From the NCBI GenBank assembly GCA_023150945.1, contig JAKLJX010000016.1:62001-126000 (forward strand): a stretch of DNA of 64,000 nt, given 5' to 3'. Position numbers and translations under genes: made by a program. This document shows positions 1 through 9,040 of the stretch, piece after piece. Origin of the DNA: a bacterium (GTDB taxonomy: Bacteria > Zhuqueibacterota > Zhuqueibacteria > Zhuqueibacterales > Zhuqueibacteraceae). Below the pieces are notes generated by a model. That model was not told where the DNA came from. It was given only the letters and a program-made list of their open reading frames with translations, and did not search any database. Positions within the stretch are counted from its first letter, which is position 1. Every line of letters starts with the position of its first letter.

Positions 1-743
1 TCCCCAACCTGCAAGGCCCGCTCAGTTGGCTGATTGCGGACAACACCGTCATCAAGCCCGGCAAGTCCGATCACGGCGTGCTCGGCGTGCAATGGCACAA
101 CGAAAACTATCTCGTCGATGTGGAGATCTACCGCAAATCCCTGCGCGGTTGGCTGGAGCAAAGCAACTCGGTCGATCGCACCGGAGAAACGCCGGTGATT
201 GTCTCGTCACTGGCGCAGCGCCGGGGCACTGCGGAAGGCGTCGAAGTGTTGCTGCAGCGAGAGGGGAGAGTTTTGAATGGGTGGATCAGTTACGGCTACA
301 ATCACACGCGCCTGGCCGCCAGCCGCACCGCGCCGGCTTATGTTGCCGGCACCGACGTGCCGCACAAGCTGAAAATGGCGGCCAACTATCAACACCAGAA
401 TTGGCGCTTCGCCGTGGCCTGGCAGATTTCATCGGGACAGCCTTACACGATTCCAACCGTGCAGACCGTCACGGTTGACGGTGCCGAGTACAACCTCCTG
501 AGCGCGCCGCGCGAGCGCAATCAAGGCCGTTTGCCGGCGACGCAACGTTTCGATCTCAGCGTGGCACGTGACTGGCGGATGGGTTTTGCCGACGTCACGC
601 TGGGAGCGGCAGTGTTCAATCTGTTCGATCAGCGCAAGACTTGGTATCGCCATTTCCAAGTCAGCGAGGGCGTGCTGCAGCCGGTTGCGGTCGAGCGGCT
701 GGGTCTGACGCCGGCGATCTCACTGGAAGTGCGCTTCGAGTAG
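1..743 (+). CDS. TonB-dependent receptor, C-terminal part (5' truncated by window)
   Basis: The reading frame is open from base 3 to the stop at 743, so this is the 3' end of a longer gene. The roughly 246 visible residues alternate polar and aromatic strands typical of an outer-membrane beta-barrel. They include an outer-strand NGWISYGYNHTR stretch, a periplasmic-turn PHKLKMAANYQ, and a terminal strand SLEVRFE with the penultimate Phe expected of the barrel-insertion signal. By family, such proteins import siderophores, cobalamin or glycans with energy from TonB-ExbBD. The plug domain and TonB box lie outside the window, so the substrate cannot be inferred. Confidence 0.8.
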   Translation, partial: PNLQGPLSWLIADNTVIKPGKSDHGVLGVQWHNENYLVDVEIYRKSLRGWLEQSNSVDRTGETPVIVSSLAQRRGTAEGVEVLLQREGRVLNGWISYGYNHTRLAASRTAPAYVAGTDVPHKLKMAANYQHQNWRFAVAWQISSGQPYTIPTVQTVTVDGAEYNLLSAPRERNQGRLPATQRFDLSVARDWRMGFADVTLGAAVFNLFDQRKTWYRHFQVSEGVLQPVAVERLGLTPAISLEVRFE

Positions 744-939
744 AATGAGACAAATTTCGCCAGCGCTGCCGCAATCCTCCCTCCCTGTCCACTCCCACCA
801 CCACAGATTCCTGCAAGCGTGAGAACAGGCGCAAATTGCTCACCCCTCCCACGGCTACAACTCGATCGCAGCGGCGCATTCGCCCGGTCGCGCGCGAGCA
901 AGCGCGGCAGGAAGAATTCTTTCGTCAACCTCGTCGGCA

Positions 940-1363
940 TCACACGACCGGTGGCACCATCGCCGACGCGGCAGACAGTGCTGTTGCGATCGACAAAGCA
1001 GGCAATCCCACCGCAATGCTGCGCGAGATGTTCGAGCGCCCGGCACAAACGCCGCAGCTCGGCTGGTCTGAACATGAGCCAGTCGCTGCCCGACGGGGAA
1101 CTCTCCGCAGAAAGCGTCTCGCTGAACAGCTCGTAGTCGGTTTCGAAATCGGTGATGCTGATGCGCGCTTTGGATACGCCGGTCGAGCCGCCGGTTTCGG
1201 AAACATAAACAGGTTTGCCAGCGAGGCCCTTGGGAACCCAGCGCCGTACTGGCCCGCCGCGCAGCCATTCGTCTTCGCAATGGCCAAGCCGTTTCAAATC
1301 ATCGTAGCCGTGAGTTTCTTTGCACGGATCGAAATCCAATTTCAAGCATACGCCTTTGCGCAC
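940..1363 (-). pseudogene. Remnant of an AMP-forming ligase (phenylacetate-CoA ligase-like)
   Basis: A minus-strand frame carries an adenylate-forming motif block, VSETGGSTGVSKARI, the P-loop-like signature of AMP-binding enzymes. It is followed by ETDYELFSETL and a stretch resembling the region LEHLAQHCGGI..FVD seen in phenylacetate-CoA-ligase-like proteins. After that the frame becomes low-complexity and then runs into the TonB receptor gene on the other strand. Only about 130 of the usual 430 or more residues are recognisable, and both the N-terminus and the adenylate-binding C-terminal half are missing. I read it as a decayed gene; the motif match is by eye. Confidence 0.5.
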
Positions 1364-1446
1364 ACTTCGATTTTACACATGCTCTGGGCATCATGGAGGA
1401 GACTCACCGCAAGTCGCTCAGATGGTAATTTTGACCATTATCCACA

Positions 1447-2295
1447 TCAGGACCTTTGCCGAATCGCCGCTTGGAAATCAGGCATTGTCGCGTACTTCAC
1501 AAACGCCAGCGTCTGCTCGATGATCGCGCGCGTTGCAGCATTGTTGTCCCGGCCCTCAAAGGCATGACGTCCAGTCGGGTGGTTGAGCAGCGTCACCGGT
1601 GCGTTCTGCGACAAGGCAAGAGACGAGGCTCTTGCAATGGCTGAGTTCGTACGTTCGGAGTCCAGCCCGGCACGAATCCATAACAACGGAAGATCGCGGC
1701 GGAAGCTTTGGATATCGGCGCTGCCGTAGTAGATAACTGCGGCTTTAATGGCGGATTGCATGGTATCCTCAACCGCCGGCAGCGCAGCCCAGGCAGCGCC
1801 TGACGCGGCATATACCGCAATCCTGGCCGGATCCACGCCGTATTCTGACGCATGTTTAGTCAAATGCGCGACGAGGCGCTGAAAGTCATCTCCCGAAGCT
1901 CGCACCGGCGTTGTAGCATTGCCAGTGCCGGGCTCGGCGCGGAGGTCCGGGACGATGGCAACGATGCCGTTGGCAGCCGCAATTCGAGCCCAGCTCTTAT
2001 ACCAATCAGATTCGCGCAAGGATGCTCCTTCGGCAGGCCAATACAATGTGTAAAAGATGAGCGCCGGAGAACCGGCGGAAGCAACATTGGGGCGATACAC
2101 GTCCATCAACAGGCTGATCGTATCTGTCGTGGCAAAACGAATGTCTTTTAACACGCGCACGACGTCGGGCGAGGGCTCAGGGAAATGCAAAGGCCATTGT
2201 TGCGCCGACGCCTGCCCGACAACTAGCAAAAGCAACGTGCAGAAGACGAATGTGACCGCATTGGAATTTTCTGCAGAACGATGTTGCCCGGACAT
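1447..2295 (-). CDS. Secreted alpha/beta hydrolase (dienelactone hydrolase/esterase type)
   Basis: 282 residues if started at 2295, where GGAG lies just upstream; an in-frame start at 2337 has no ribosome site. Residues 10-31 form a signal peptide (TFVFCTLLLLVVGQASAQQ). The body has an alpha/beta-hydrolase layout. The nucleophile elbow is VYAASGAAW, with Ser in a relaxed G/A-x-S-x-G. The acid is in WIRAGLDSE and the histidine in HPTGRHAFEG near the C-terminus. It probably hydrolyses an ester or similar substrate in the periplasm. The elbow has Ala where Gly is usual, so activity is likely but the substrate is unknown. It is intact, unlike its minus-strand neighbours. Confidence 0.75.
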   Translation of the reverse strand: MSGQHRSAENSNAVTFVFCTLLLLVVGQASAQQWPLHFPEPSPDVVRVLKDIRFATTDTISLLMDVYRPNVASAGSPALIFYTLYWPAEGASLRESDWYKSWARIAAANGIVAIVPDLRAEPGTGNATTPVRASGDDFQRLVAHLTKHASEYGVDPARIAVYAASGAAWAALPAVEDTMQSAIKAAVIYYGSADIQSFRRDLPLLWIRAGLDSERTNSAIARASSLALSQNAPVTLLNHPTGRHAFEGRDNNAATRAIIEQTLAFVKYATMPDFQAAIRQRS

Positions 2296-3031
2296 GAAAC
2301 ACTCCATTTTTCTGCGTCGGTGACAGATGAAATTCATCTCGTATCTCTGTCGAGCCGCTGTTTTTGATCTCGCTTACTGCTTGGTTTCTGTCAAGACAGA
2401 AGACACCCCACGAATGTTCAGAGATATCTTTGTCCGGTGCTCCATCGTCGGAGAGACCTGCACGCCACTTGGCGTTGTTATCGTTGCCAGCCTGGAAAAG
2501 AAAATGCGATCGATCGAAATCACTGGACTGGCATGCGCGAACCCGTGCATGACGATTTTCAATCTTATTCTCACTTTGAGAAGTCAACTCTGATCGATGA
2601 TTACTTCACAACCGCCACCAATAAAACGCCTTCGAGAAAGAGCCGCGCCGCGTTTCAAGATGACGATCGCATGGATTCGGCTCGATATTTCTTCCGCAAA
2701 GCGAGCCGTAGCCCAAATGCCGCACGATTCCGGGAATATACGCGAACGAGGCAAGAAAATCAGTGAGCCAGCACCGCAGCCACTTCCTCTGTGAGCGATT
2801 TGTTGAGCATCGCGAGGATGCCGTTGGATTCGTGATCCGCTGCGGTCCGTGATTCTCATTGCACACGCGCCGCTCTTTCCATTTCATGCCCGCCGCCGCG
2901 CCGTCCTCGTCCCGGCCGGAAATTGCACCAAGACAGCAAGAAACGGGTCACCTAACCGCGCGGTATTCCGTATCCTCGCGCGAACAATTCACCAAAACGC
3001 TGCCACCTGCACCCGCAAAGGAGAATTTCCC
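2296..3031. other. Intergenic stretch, no supported gene
   Basis: About 735 bases between the hydrolase start and the DUF1203 gene. The minus strand at 2606-2850 has short peptide-like pieces in three frames, for example FLASFAYIPGIVRHLGYGS and LNKSLTEEVAAVLAH. These might be fragments of a decayed small gene but match nothing I can name. Otherwise only the Shine-Dalgarno AAAGGAG at 3018-3024 for the next gene is clear. Confidence 0.4.
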
Positions 3032-3511
3032 ATGAGCAAATTTCGCATCGTTCCACTTCCGGCCGAATTGGCTGCCCGAATCCGCCAATCGCGCTGGGAT
3101 GATTTTGGCAATGCCGTCATCGAACAGATCGCCACGGGCTACGGCCCCTGCCGGCTCTCGCTGCAGCCTTTTGTGCCGGGCAAGGATCGGCGCCTGCTCT
3201 TCAGCCACTCGCCGTTCACGCAACAGAATGCTTTCAATCAAAACGGCCCGGTGTTCATTCATGCCGAGCCGGTGGAACCCTACGGCGACCTCCACCGCTT
3301 CCCCGCGGCGATCAAAGCGGACAAGGTGAATTTTCCCCTGGCGCTGCTGGGATACAGCGCTCAGCAGCGCATGGTGTTCACGACGCTGGTCGGCGAGGCT
3401 GACGTGGATGAATTGATCGCCCGGATTTTTGCGGAACATCCGGAGGTGGAATTTCTGCATGCCCGCAACGCCGAGGCCTGCTGTTACATCTGCACAATTG
3501 CGCGCGCGTGA
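3032..3511 (+). CDS. DUF1203 family protein
   Basis: 159 residues starting at an ATG 7 bases after AAAGGAG; the frame is open further upstream but lacks a better start. The layout matches DUF1203. It has N-terminal FRIVPLPAELAARIR, the core GNAVIEQIATGYGPCRLSL, a RRLLFSHSPF segment, and GPVFIHAEPVEPYG. It ends in a Cys-rich NAEACCYICTI tail. The family is small, cytoplasmic and of unknown biochemical function. It stands alone: the gene after it points the other way. Confidence 0.8.
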   Translation: MSKFRIVPLPAELAARIRQSRWDDFGNAVIEQIATGYGPCRLSLQPFVPGKDRRLLFSHSPFTQQNAFNQNGPVFIHAEPVEPYGDLHRFPAAIKADKVNFPLALLGYSAQQRMVFTTLVGEADVDELIARIFAEHPEVEFLHARNAEACCYICTIARA

Positions 3512-3583
3512 GCGCCTGGCGTGACGGCGGCAGGCAGGCGCGGATTTGCCGGTTCGCCGGCAGAATCAAACCGCCGGCTGCGC

Positions 3584-4240
3584 TCAGGCCTGCGCCGGCC
3601 TGCGTCTCGCCACCAGCACCGCGAGACCGCCGAAGATCAGTCCAATCGCCACCGTGTACACCATCCAAAAAGTGAGCTGCGGCACCAGGCCGATGACCAC
3701 CCATTTCGGGAAGGCTGCCATTCCGGCGGGAAAATTGGGCGGCGCCACATCGTAATGCGTGCCCCAGTTGCCCATGATGGCGAGAAACATGATGATCACC
3801 ACGGGAACGCGCGCGGCGAGGCCGTACGCAAACAGGGAAGTGAAGAGCGCGGGCCAGGCTTGGCGCAAGAGGAAAAGGCCGGCCGCCGCACCCACCACGC
3901 CGAGGGTGGAGAGGAGCCAGACGTTTTCTTTTGCCACTGCCAGCGCGAGCATGAACACGCCGGCATAGACTGCCAGGCCCAAGACCGCAAAGCCAAAGAG
4001 GCGGCCGAGGCCCGCGGGAACCGTGCCCGCCCGGTGCAGTCGCCAGGCAAAATAAAATCCCATGAACGGCACCAGCCAGGAGATGCCGATCAAAGCGCCG
4101 CCGCCGCCGGCGCTCTTGTTGAAGAAAACCGGCGACCAGTTCAGCAGCTCGCCGGTCAATCGCAGCAGTGTGAGGGCGAGGGTGATCAGCGCTGGAACGA
4201 AAACCAGATTGCCAGTCGATTCTTTGTGCAACGGACTCAT
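3584..4240 (-). CDS. Multi-pass membrane protein, function unknown
   Basis: 218 residues from the ATG at 4240, with GGAGG six bases upstream; a GTG at 4252 would put the ribosome site inside the gene. There are about six hydrophobic helices: LVFVPALITLALTLLRLT, GISWLVPFMGFYFAW, LFGFAVLGLAVYAGVFML, LLSTLGVVGAAAGLFLL, VPVVIIMFLAIMGNW, and TFWMVYTVAIGLIFGGLAVLV. A soluble loop GTHYDVAPPNFP lies between the last two. I do not recognise a family. It stands opposite DUF1203 with convergent ends and is not in an obvious operon. Confidence 0.7.
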   Translation of the reverse strand: MSPLHKESTGNLVFVPALITLALTLLRLTGELLNWSPVFFNKSAGGGGALIGISWLVPFMGFYFAWRLHRAGTVPAGLGRLFGFAVLGLAVYAGVFMLALAVAKENVWLLSTLGVVGAAAGLFLLRQAWPALFTSLFAYGLAARVPVVIIMFLAIMGNWGTHYDVAPPNFPAGMAAFPKWVVIGLVPQLTFWMVYTVAIGLIFGGLAVLVARRRPAQA

Positions 4241-4399
4241 GATGACCTCCACGGCTCGGGCCGGATAGTTTGAACACGTCGGACTGCTGGGATTGTATAT
4301 AGAAACACGATTTCTCGGCGAATCCGTTCAAATCGCAGGCAGTGCGCCCAATTGCTCCAGCAGGCCGAGGGAGCGGTTTGTTCCCGCTCCGGCTCGAGC

Positions 4400-5110
4400 T
4401 TGCCGTCCTGCGCTTCGGACGACAAGCTTCTCTGAGGCCTTCGCCATGTTCGGAAACCTGCCCCACCGCGAGGCGGACTTTGTCATCATGAATCGCCGAC
4501 GAGGCATATTCGACTTCCAGTTTGCCGGCGCGCCACCGCCATGCGTTTTGGTAGCGCCGCTGTTGCGCCGCCGTCGAGGCACACCACCCGGGCCATCGCG
4601 CTGTTGTCGAGATTCTCCTCGCTGTGGCAGGCATGGAAGAGATTGCCCGCGGCGACATGCGAAGCACCGATGGCGATTTTCGAAAGCCTGAATTGCCCCG
4701 GCGCATTCGCCGGCACGCACTCTGACCGCGTACATCGCGCTGTCTGCACCCTCGGCCACGAGCGGGCACCTGCCATTGATGGGGGTGATCGCGGGAGAGG
4801 AACGGTAGGGATCCAGCGGCGTTTGGGTACGGCCGCCGTGCGCCGAAAAGCGGCCGAACTCTTCAGTGAACGAGCGTGACCAGAGCATCTTGCCGTCACG
4901 ATTGTTGCAGATTAGCATGCCGCCCACACCGTGCGCACAAACATTGCCGGTTTCCGGATCGCCTTCCAGGCTCGCCCAACCCACGTGGGTGGATGGCGCT
5001 GTGGTTTGAAAGACGTTGAAGCGGTGCTCCCGCAGCAGCCTGCCGCGCAATTCGATGTGATTCAGCTTCGGTGCAATGGGAAAAGGTGGCCGCAGAATAG
5101 AGAACCAGGA
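4400..5110 (-). pseudogene. Frameshifted remnant of a PQQ-like beta-propeller (BamB-type) protein
   Basis: Three minus-strand frames together spell one propeller protein. From about 5110 to 4700 one frame reads GGMLICNNRDGKMLWSRS, FGRFSAHGGRTQTP and YRSSPAITPINGRCPLVA. From 4705 another reads RLSKIAIGASHVAAGNLF and HSEENLDNSAMARVVCLDG. From 4550 a third reads WRAGKLEVEYASSAIHDDKV and VGQVSEHGEG. These match, in order, the repeating blades of PQQ-binding-like proteins that use phrases such as ENLDNT.MGRVVC. At least two frameshifts and missing ends make it non-functional. It overlaps the 5' side of the acyl-CoA ligase locus on the other strand. Confidence 0.7.
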
Positions 5111-5209
5111 TCGCAAAGTCAAGCCTGGAATAACAGCCCGCAGGGCCGCGGCAGTGCCCCGTGTACCCGCCTTGACATTGCCGCCGATTTTATTTATTCT
5201 CCGCACACC

Positions 5210-6103
5210 ATGAATTCCCGCAAGCAGAGTTTGATCGACGCCGATGATCTCTTCAGCCAGCTCGATGCCAAGACCGGCTCGTCGCTGTGGATGGGACGCT
5301 ACACCGAAGAAGACGTGAGGGCGGCCCTAGAGAAGAGCGGATTCCTGCCGGCATTGCGCGCTCAAGGCCTGTGCCAGATGCTGCTGCAGATCGAGCCGCT
5401 CGATCCCTTTCTGCAAGCGCTGAAGCTCTACCATCGCGAGGTGACGCCGGAGCAATTGCTGGCGGAATTCCGCGTGCGCGAAACCGTGCTGGCACCGCGC
5501 CGGCGGCTGGCCGACGGTTTGGGCGACCACCTGCCGCGGGTGCTGGCCATCGAATGGCTGCTGCTGCAGAATCCGCATGCCGGCTTCACGCCCGAGCGGC
5601 CGGTCCTGCCGGGGCAGCGGCATCCCGGGTTGGGCCAGGCCCGGCGCGTGCTCAAAATGCTGGTGCAGCTCGCCAAACGCCTGGAGCTGGAAGCGGTCAC
5701 CAATTTCCCCGAGTATTATCACAACGCCATCTTCTATCAGCACGACTTTCATTTCTATGATCCCGCGCGCGAGGGCATGCTGCACGCCCTGGCACGCGAC
5801 TGTCGCGGTCGCACGTTGACGGAAATTTCCTGGGCCATCGATCTCGGCTGCGTCGAAACTGCCGGCGGTGAGAAATTCCATTGGGAATCGGATCTGCAAA
5901 TCCTGCCGCTTTCTCGGCGCCTGGTGAAATACTTTGAGTCTGCCGCCTATCGCCGGCAAGCCGAGCAAGCCCGCGCCGCGTGGCATTTCGCCATAAACGA
6001 GAACCGGCTGCAAACGCTCGCACCGCCGGCCGGCCGGCCGCGCCGGTCACAACCCAGCACTGTAGCAGGCCATGATCATCGCTCTATCGGAGGAGAGGGT
6101 CAC
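5210..6103 (+). CDS. Uncharacterised protein, in one open frame with the downstream acyl-CoA ligase
   Basis: Starts at ATG 5210 (MNSRKQSLIDADDLFSQL). The frame has no stop before the ligase ATG at 6104 and runs on to 7885. Roughly 265 residues look like real protein: an acidic helical N-terminus (WMGRYTEEDVRAALEKSGF), a conserved-looking LPGQRHPGLGQARRVL, then FPEYYHNAIFYQHDFHFYDP and TLTEISWAIDLGC. The last 35 residues before 6104 (LAPPAGRPRRSQPSTVAG) look like translated spacer, and that spacer contains a Shine-Dalgarno. I do not recognise the family. Either a stop codon was lost by indel (a TAA sits in the adjacent frame near 5992) or the two proteins are truly fused. Confidence 0.55.
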
Positions 6104-7885
6104 ATGCCATACTCGACGATTTATGAGATGTTGCATCACCTCAGCGTCCAAAATGGCAGCAAACCGGCATACCGCTTCAAACGCGACGGCCGCTGGCAGC
6201 AGGTGAGCTGGCGGGAAAATGAAGCGCGCTGCCGGCAGATCGCCCGCAGCTTGATGGCACTTGGCGTCAAGCCGGGCGACAAGGTGAATATCCTCAGCCA
6301 AAGCCGGCTGGAGTGGGTGCAGTGTGATTTTGGCATTGTCGCCTGCGGCGGCGTGACCGTCGGCATCTATCCCTCCAACCTCGCGCCGGATTGCGCCTAT
6401 ATTTTCAACCACAGTGACGCGGAAATCATTTTCGTGGAAAACGCCGATCAGCTCGCCAAAATCTCGGCAGTGCGGGCGGAGCTGCCGCGGTTGCGGCACG
6501 TTATCCTGTTCGACGGGCCGGGCAATGCGGCGCAACACGTGTTGAGTTGGGAGGAATTTCTCGAGCGCGGCCAGGCGGTGAGCGAGGCGGAATTGGAACA
6601 GCGCGCGGCCGGTATTCAACCGGATGATCTGGCTTCGCTGGTCTACACCTCCGGCACCACCGGCGTCCCCAAAGGCGTCATGCTGACCCAGCGCAATCTG
6701 ATTTTTACCGCGGACTCGGCCAGCCAGTGCCTGCACCTGGAAGGCGACATGGACACGCTGATGTTCCTGCCGCTGGCGCATGTGTTTGCGCGGCTGGTGA
6801 TCTATTTTTGCCTTTACACCTCCAAAACCGTTGCCTTCGCGGAAAGCATCGAGAAGGTCGCGGAGAATCTGCAGGAAGTCCGGCCGCACTTCATCGCGAG
6901 CGTGCCGCGCATCTATGAGAAAATCTACACCAAAGTGCTGGCCAATGTGCAGGCCGCCGGCGGCCTCAAAGCCAAACTGTTCTATTGGGCGTTGGGCGCC
7001 GGCACCCAGGTCAGCCAATTGCAACAGCGGGGGCAGGCGATCCCCGCGGGACTGGCGCGTAAACACCGGCTGGCCAACAGACTGGTGCTGCACAAGGTGC
7101 AAGCCGCGTTCGGCGGCCGGCTGCAGTGGGCGGTGTCGGGCGCGGCGCCGCTGAACAAAAGCATTGCGGAATTCTTTCACGCCTGCGGCATTCTCGTTCT
7201 CGAAGGCATCGGCATGACCGAGAACACTTCCTTCACCAACGTCAATCGCTTCGCTCACAACAAATTCGGCACGGTGGGGCCGGTGGGTCCCGGCATCGAG
7301 ATGAAGCTGGCGGAGGACGGCGAAGTGCTGTATCGCGGCCCGAACGTGATGCCGGGTTACTACAAGAATCCAGAAGCCACGGCCGAGGCCATCGATCAGG
7401 AAGGCTGGCTGCACACCGGAGACATCGGCGCGATCGACGAGGAAGGCTTTCTCAAGATCACCGACCGCAAGAAGGATTTGATCATCACCGCGGGCGGCAA
7501 AAACGTCGCGCCGCAGCGCATCGAGCGCATTCTGCGCACCTCGCGCTACATTAACCAAGCGGTGGCGGTGGGCGACCGCCAGAAATTCATCACCGCGCTG
7601 GTCACACTCAACCCCGAATACGTCGAGCCGTGGGCACGCAGCCAGGGCATTACGTTCAAGAGCATCGACGAGCTGGTCGAACATCCCAGGGTGCTGGCGC
7701 TCATCGAGGCCGAGGTGCAGGAGAAGAACCAGCAACTGGCCTCGTTCGAGAGCGTCAAGCGTGTGCGCATCGTGCCGAAGGATTTCACCATCGCCGGCGG
7801 CGAGCTGACGCCGACGCTCAAAATCAAACGGAAAGTGGTGACGGAGAAATACCAGAAGCTGCTGGAAGAGATGTATGCGGAATAG
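6104..7885 (+). CDS. Long-chain fatty acid-CoA ligase (AMP-forming)
   Basis: 593 residues from the ATG at 6104, preceded by GGAGGAGAGGG. It converts a fatty acid, ATP and CoA to acyl-CoA via an acyl-adenylate. All signature blocks are present. They are the P-loop-like LVYTSGTTGVPKGVMLTQRN, the PLAHVFARL block, GIGMTENTSFTNVNR (A5), GWLHTGDIGAIDEEGFLKI (the ribose-binding Asp), and ITDRKKDLIITAGGKNVAP with the hinge. Length and spacing fit the FadD15/long-chain type of enzyme. The reading frame is open upstream into another protein, but the internal start has the better ribosome site. A terminator-like hairpin follows at 8029. Confidence 0.93.
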   Translation: MPYSTIYEMLHHLSVQNGSKPAYRFKRDGRWQQVSWRENEARCRQIARSLMALGVKPGDKVNILSQSRLEWVQCDFGIVACGGVTVGIYPSNLAPDCAYIFNHSDAEIIFVENADQLAKISAVRAELPRLRHVILFDGPGNAAQHVLSWEEFLERGQAVSEAELEQRAAGIQPDDLASLVYTSGTTGVPKGVMLTQRNLIFTADSASQCLHLEGDMDTLMFLPLAHVFARLVIYFCLYTSKTVAFAESIEKVAENLQEVRPHFIASVPRIYEKIYTKVLANVQAAGGLKAKLFYWALGAGTQVSQLQQRGQAIPAGLARKHRLANRLVLHKVQAAFGGRLQWAVSGAAPLNKSIAEFFHACGILVLEGIGMTENTSFTNVNRFAHNKFGTVGPVGPGIEMKLAEDGEVLYRGPNVMPGYYKNPEATAEAIDQEGWLHTGDIGAIDEEGFLKITDRKKDLIITAGGKNVAPQRIERILRTSRYINQAVAVGDRQKFITALVTLNPEYVEPWARSQGITFKSIDELVEHPRVLALIEAEVQEKNQQLASFESVKRVRIVPKDFTIAGGELTPTLKIKRKVVTEKYQKLLEEMYAE

Positions 7886-7924
7886 TTTGTGGTGGTTTGC
7901 AGTCGATTGAAGCCGTTTGTCGTA

Positions 7925-7938
7925 GCGCCTTTAGGCGC
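7925..7938. repeat. Small extragenic hairpin with TTTA loop
   Basis: A perfect 5-bp palindromic stem GCGCC/GGCGC around a TTTA loop, just after the ligase gene. A similar element with a 7-bp stem and the same TTTA loop lies at 29937-29954. They may belong to one family of extragenic palindromes. Confidence 0.45.
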
Positions 7939-8028
7939 GCGGTGAAATTTCTTCTTGCAAGTCTTGAATATTTTTCTACTCTATTAGCAATCCGCTTTGC
8001 GGAGGTGGATCGCCCGCAGGGGCGAGCG

Positions 8029-8060
8029 TAAGGGTGTCTCACACGAGGCACCCTTATTTT
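8029..8060 (+). terminator. Rho-independent terminator-like hairpin after the acyl-CoA ligase
   Basis: TAAGGGTG (8029-8036) pairs with CACCCTTA (8049-8056) across a 12-base loop and is followed by TTTTCTT. The right arm overlaps the stop codon of the convergent DUF3800 gene, so the element could serve both transcripts. Confidence 0.6.
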
Positions 8061-8893
8061 CTTGGATACAGCACCCACCCGTAGCCTTCCAATCGATGGC
8101 TATAAAGGTGCCGGTTGAATTTGACGTCGACCACCTGCAGAAGGCGATTGGCAAACGGCCCCAATTCCTCATCAAGAAGGCCTTTTTGCTTTAGAACCCA
8201 TTGTTTCACAGGATGGCCCAAAAGATCGGCCAATTGCAGACCTGCAACGTTGGCAGCTTTCGGCTTGAGCTTCAACTCACCGGAAGTTAAGGCTGCTCTG
8301 AAGACATGTGCACCGGTCATCCATGCACCGCGTTGGTAGATCCGCGCATAAGACTCCTTCAAAAGGCGATCCTCTTTCCCGCCACGCGACTCAGCCATCA
8401 CGTCGCCCATTCGGCTGATATGATTCAGATACCCGGCAAAACGCTGCAATAGGAATCCCAGGCCCAAATGATAGGGATGGGCTGCGGCGTCACCGTAGCT
8501 ATTGCGCAGTGCCTGCTTGTCAATCACCACTGCCACCAGTCGACAATCGGCGTCTCCGACTATTCGCAATAGTTCGTCATCAAATTGCGCTCGTTTTGCG
8601 TGATCACGCAGACAGGAGAACGCCCGGCGTGCATTCAGAATGTCCTCACGATGCAGGATGACAGGTTCATCTGGGTGATGCGGTAATAGGTGTGCCTTGA
8701 AGTCTTCCAAAGCTTCATGCCACCGAAGGTAGGCCGGGTTCTGAAACCAGCATCCCAACAAACACAGAAACCGATGGGGTGGCTCATTTGTCTCACGGAA
8801 AACGTGATCGCCCGATTCGTCGACATAGAGTCGAAAACGATCTTCAAAGCGCACTGGGCGTGAGGCTGAAGTTACTGGGGAATGTGTCGCCAC
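8054..8893 (-). CDS. DUF3800 domain protein
   Basis: 279 residues from a GTG start at 8893; the ribosome site is weak, so the start is uncertain. The N-terminal FRLYVDESGDH carries the acidic D-E-x-G-D signature of DUF3800. Later come VAVVIDKQALRN and the C-terminal NVAGLQLADLLGHPVKQ, where the conserved Q-L-A-D is found. The fold is RNase H-like, and the family is often found in mobile or defence regions, possibly as a nuclease; the biochemical role is not established. It has no operon partner here, but it opens an accessory block that includes toxin-antitoxin genes. Confidence 0.8.
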   Translation of the reverse strand: MATHSPVTSASRPVRFEDRFRLYVDESGDHVFRETNEPPHRFLCLLGCWFQNPAYLRWHEALEDFKAHLLPHHPDEPVILHREDILNARRAFSCLRDHAKRAQFDDELLRIVGDADCRLVAVVIDKQALRNSYGDAAAHPYHLGLGFLLQRFAGYLNHISRMGDVMAESRGGKEDRLLKESYARIYQRGAWMTGAHVFRAALTSGELKLKPKAANVAGLQLADLLGHPVKQWVLKQKGLLDEELGPFANRLLQVVDVKFNRHLYSHRLEGYGWVLYPRK

Positions 8894-9040
8894 AGAGATG
8901 ACTCTTCATTCGCTTTGAGTTGTTCTCACTCCGGCGCCGTTCAGCTTGGATACGCCAATTCGTGCCGTTGGGAATTCGTCCAGTAGAGGTGAGGGCATTC
9001 GCGCCATGAGAAAATCGAGTTGTTGGATTCTGCTTTTCGC

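Noticed and set aside
2606-2887. UPF0057/Pmp3-like fragment suggested by AYIPGIVRHLGYG
   Set aside because: The match is too short and the surrounding sequence is out of frame and uninformative.
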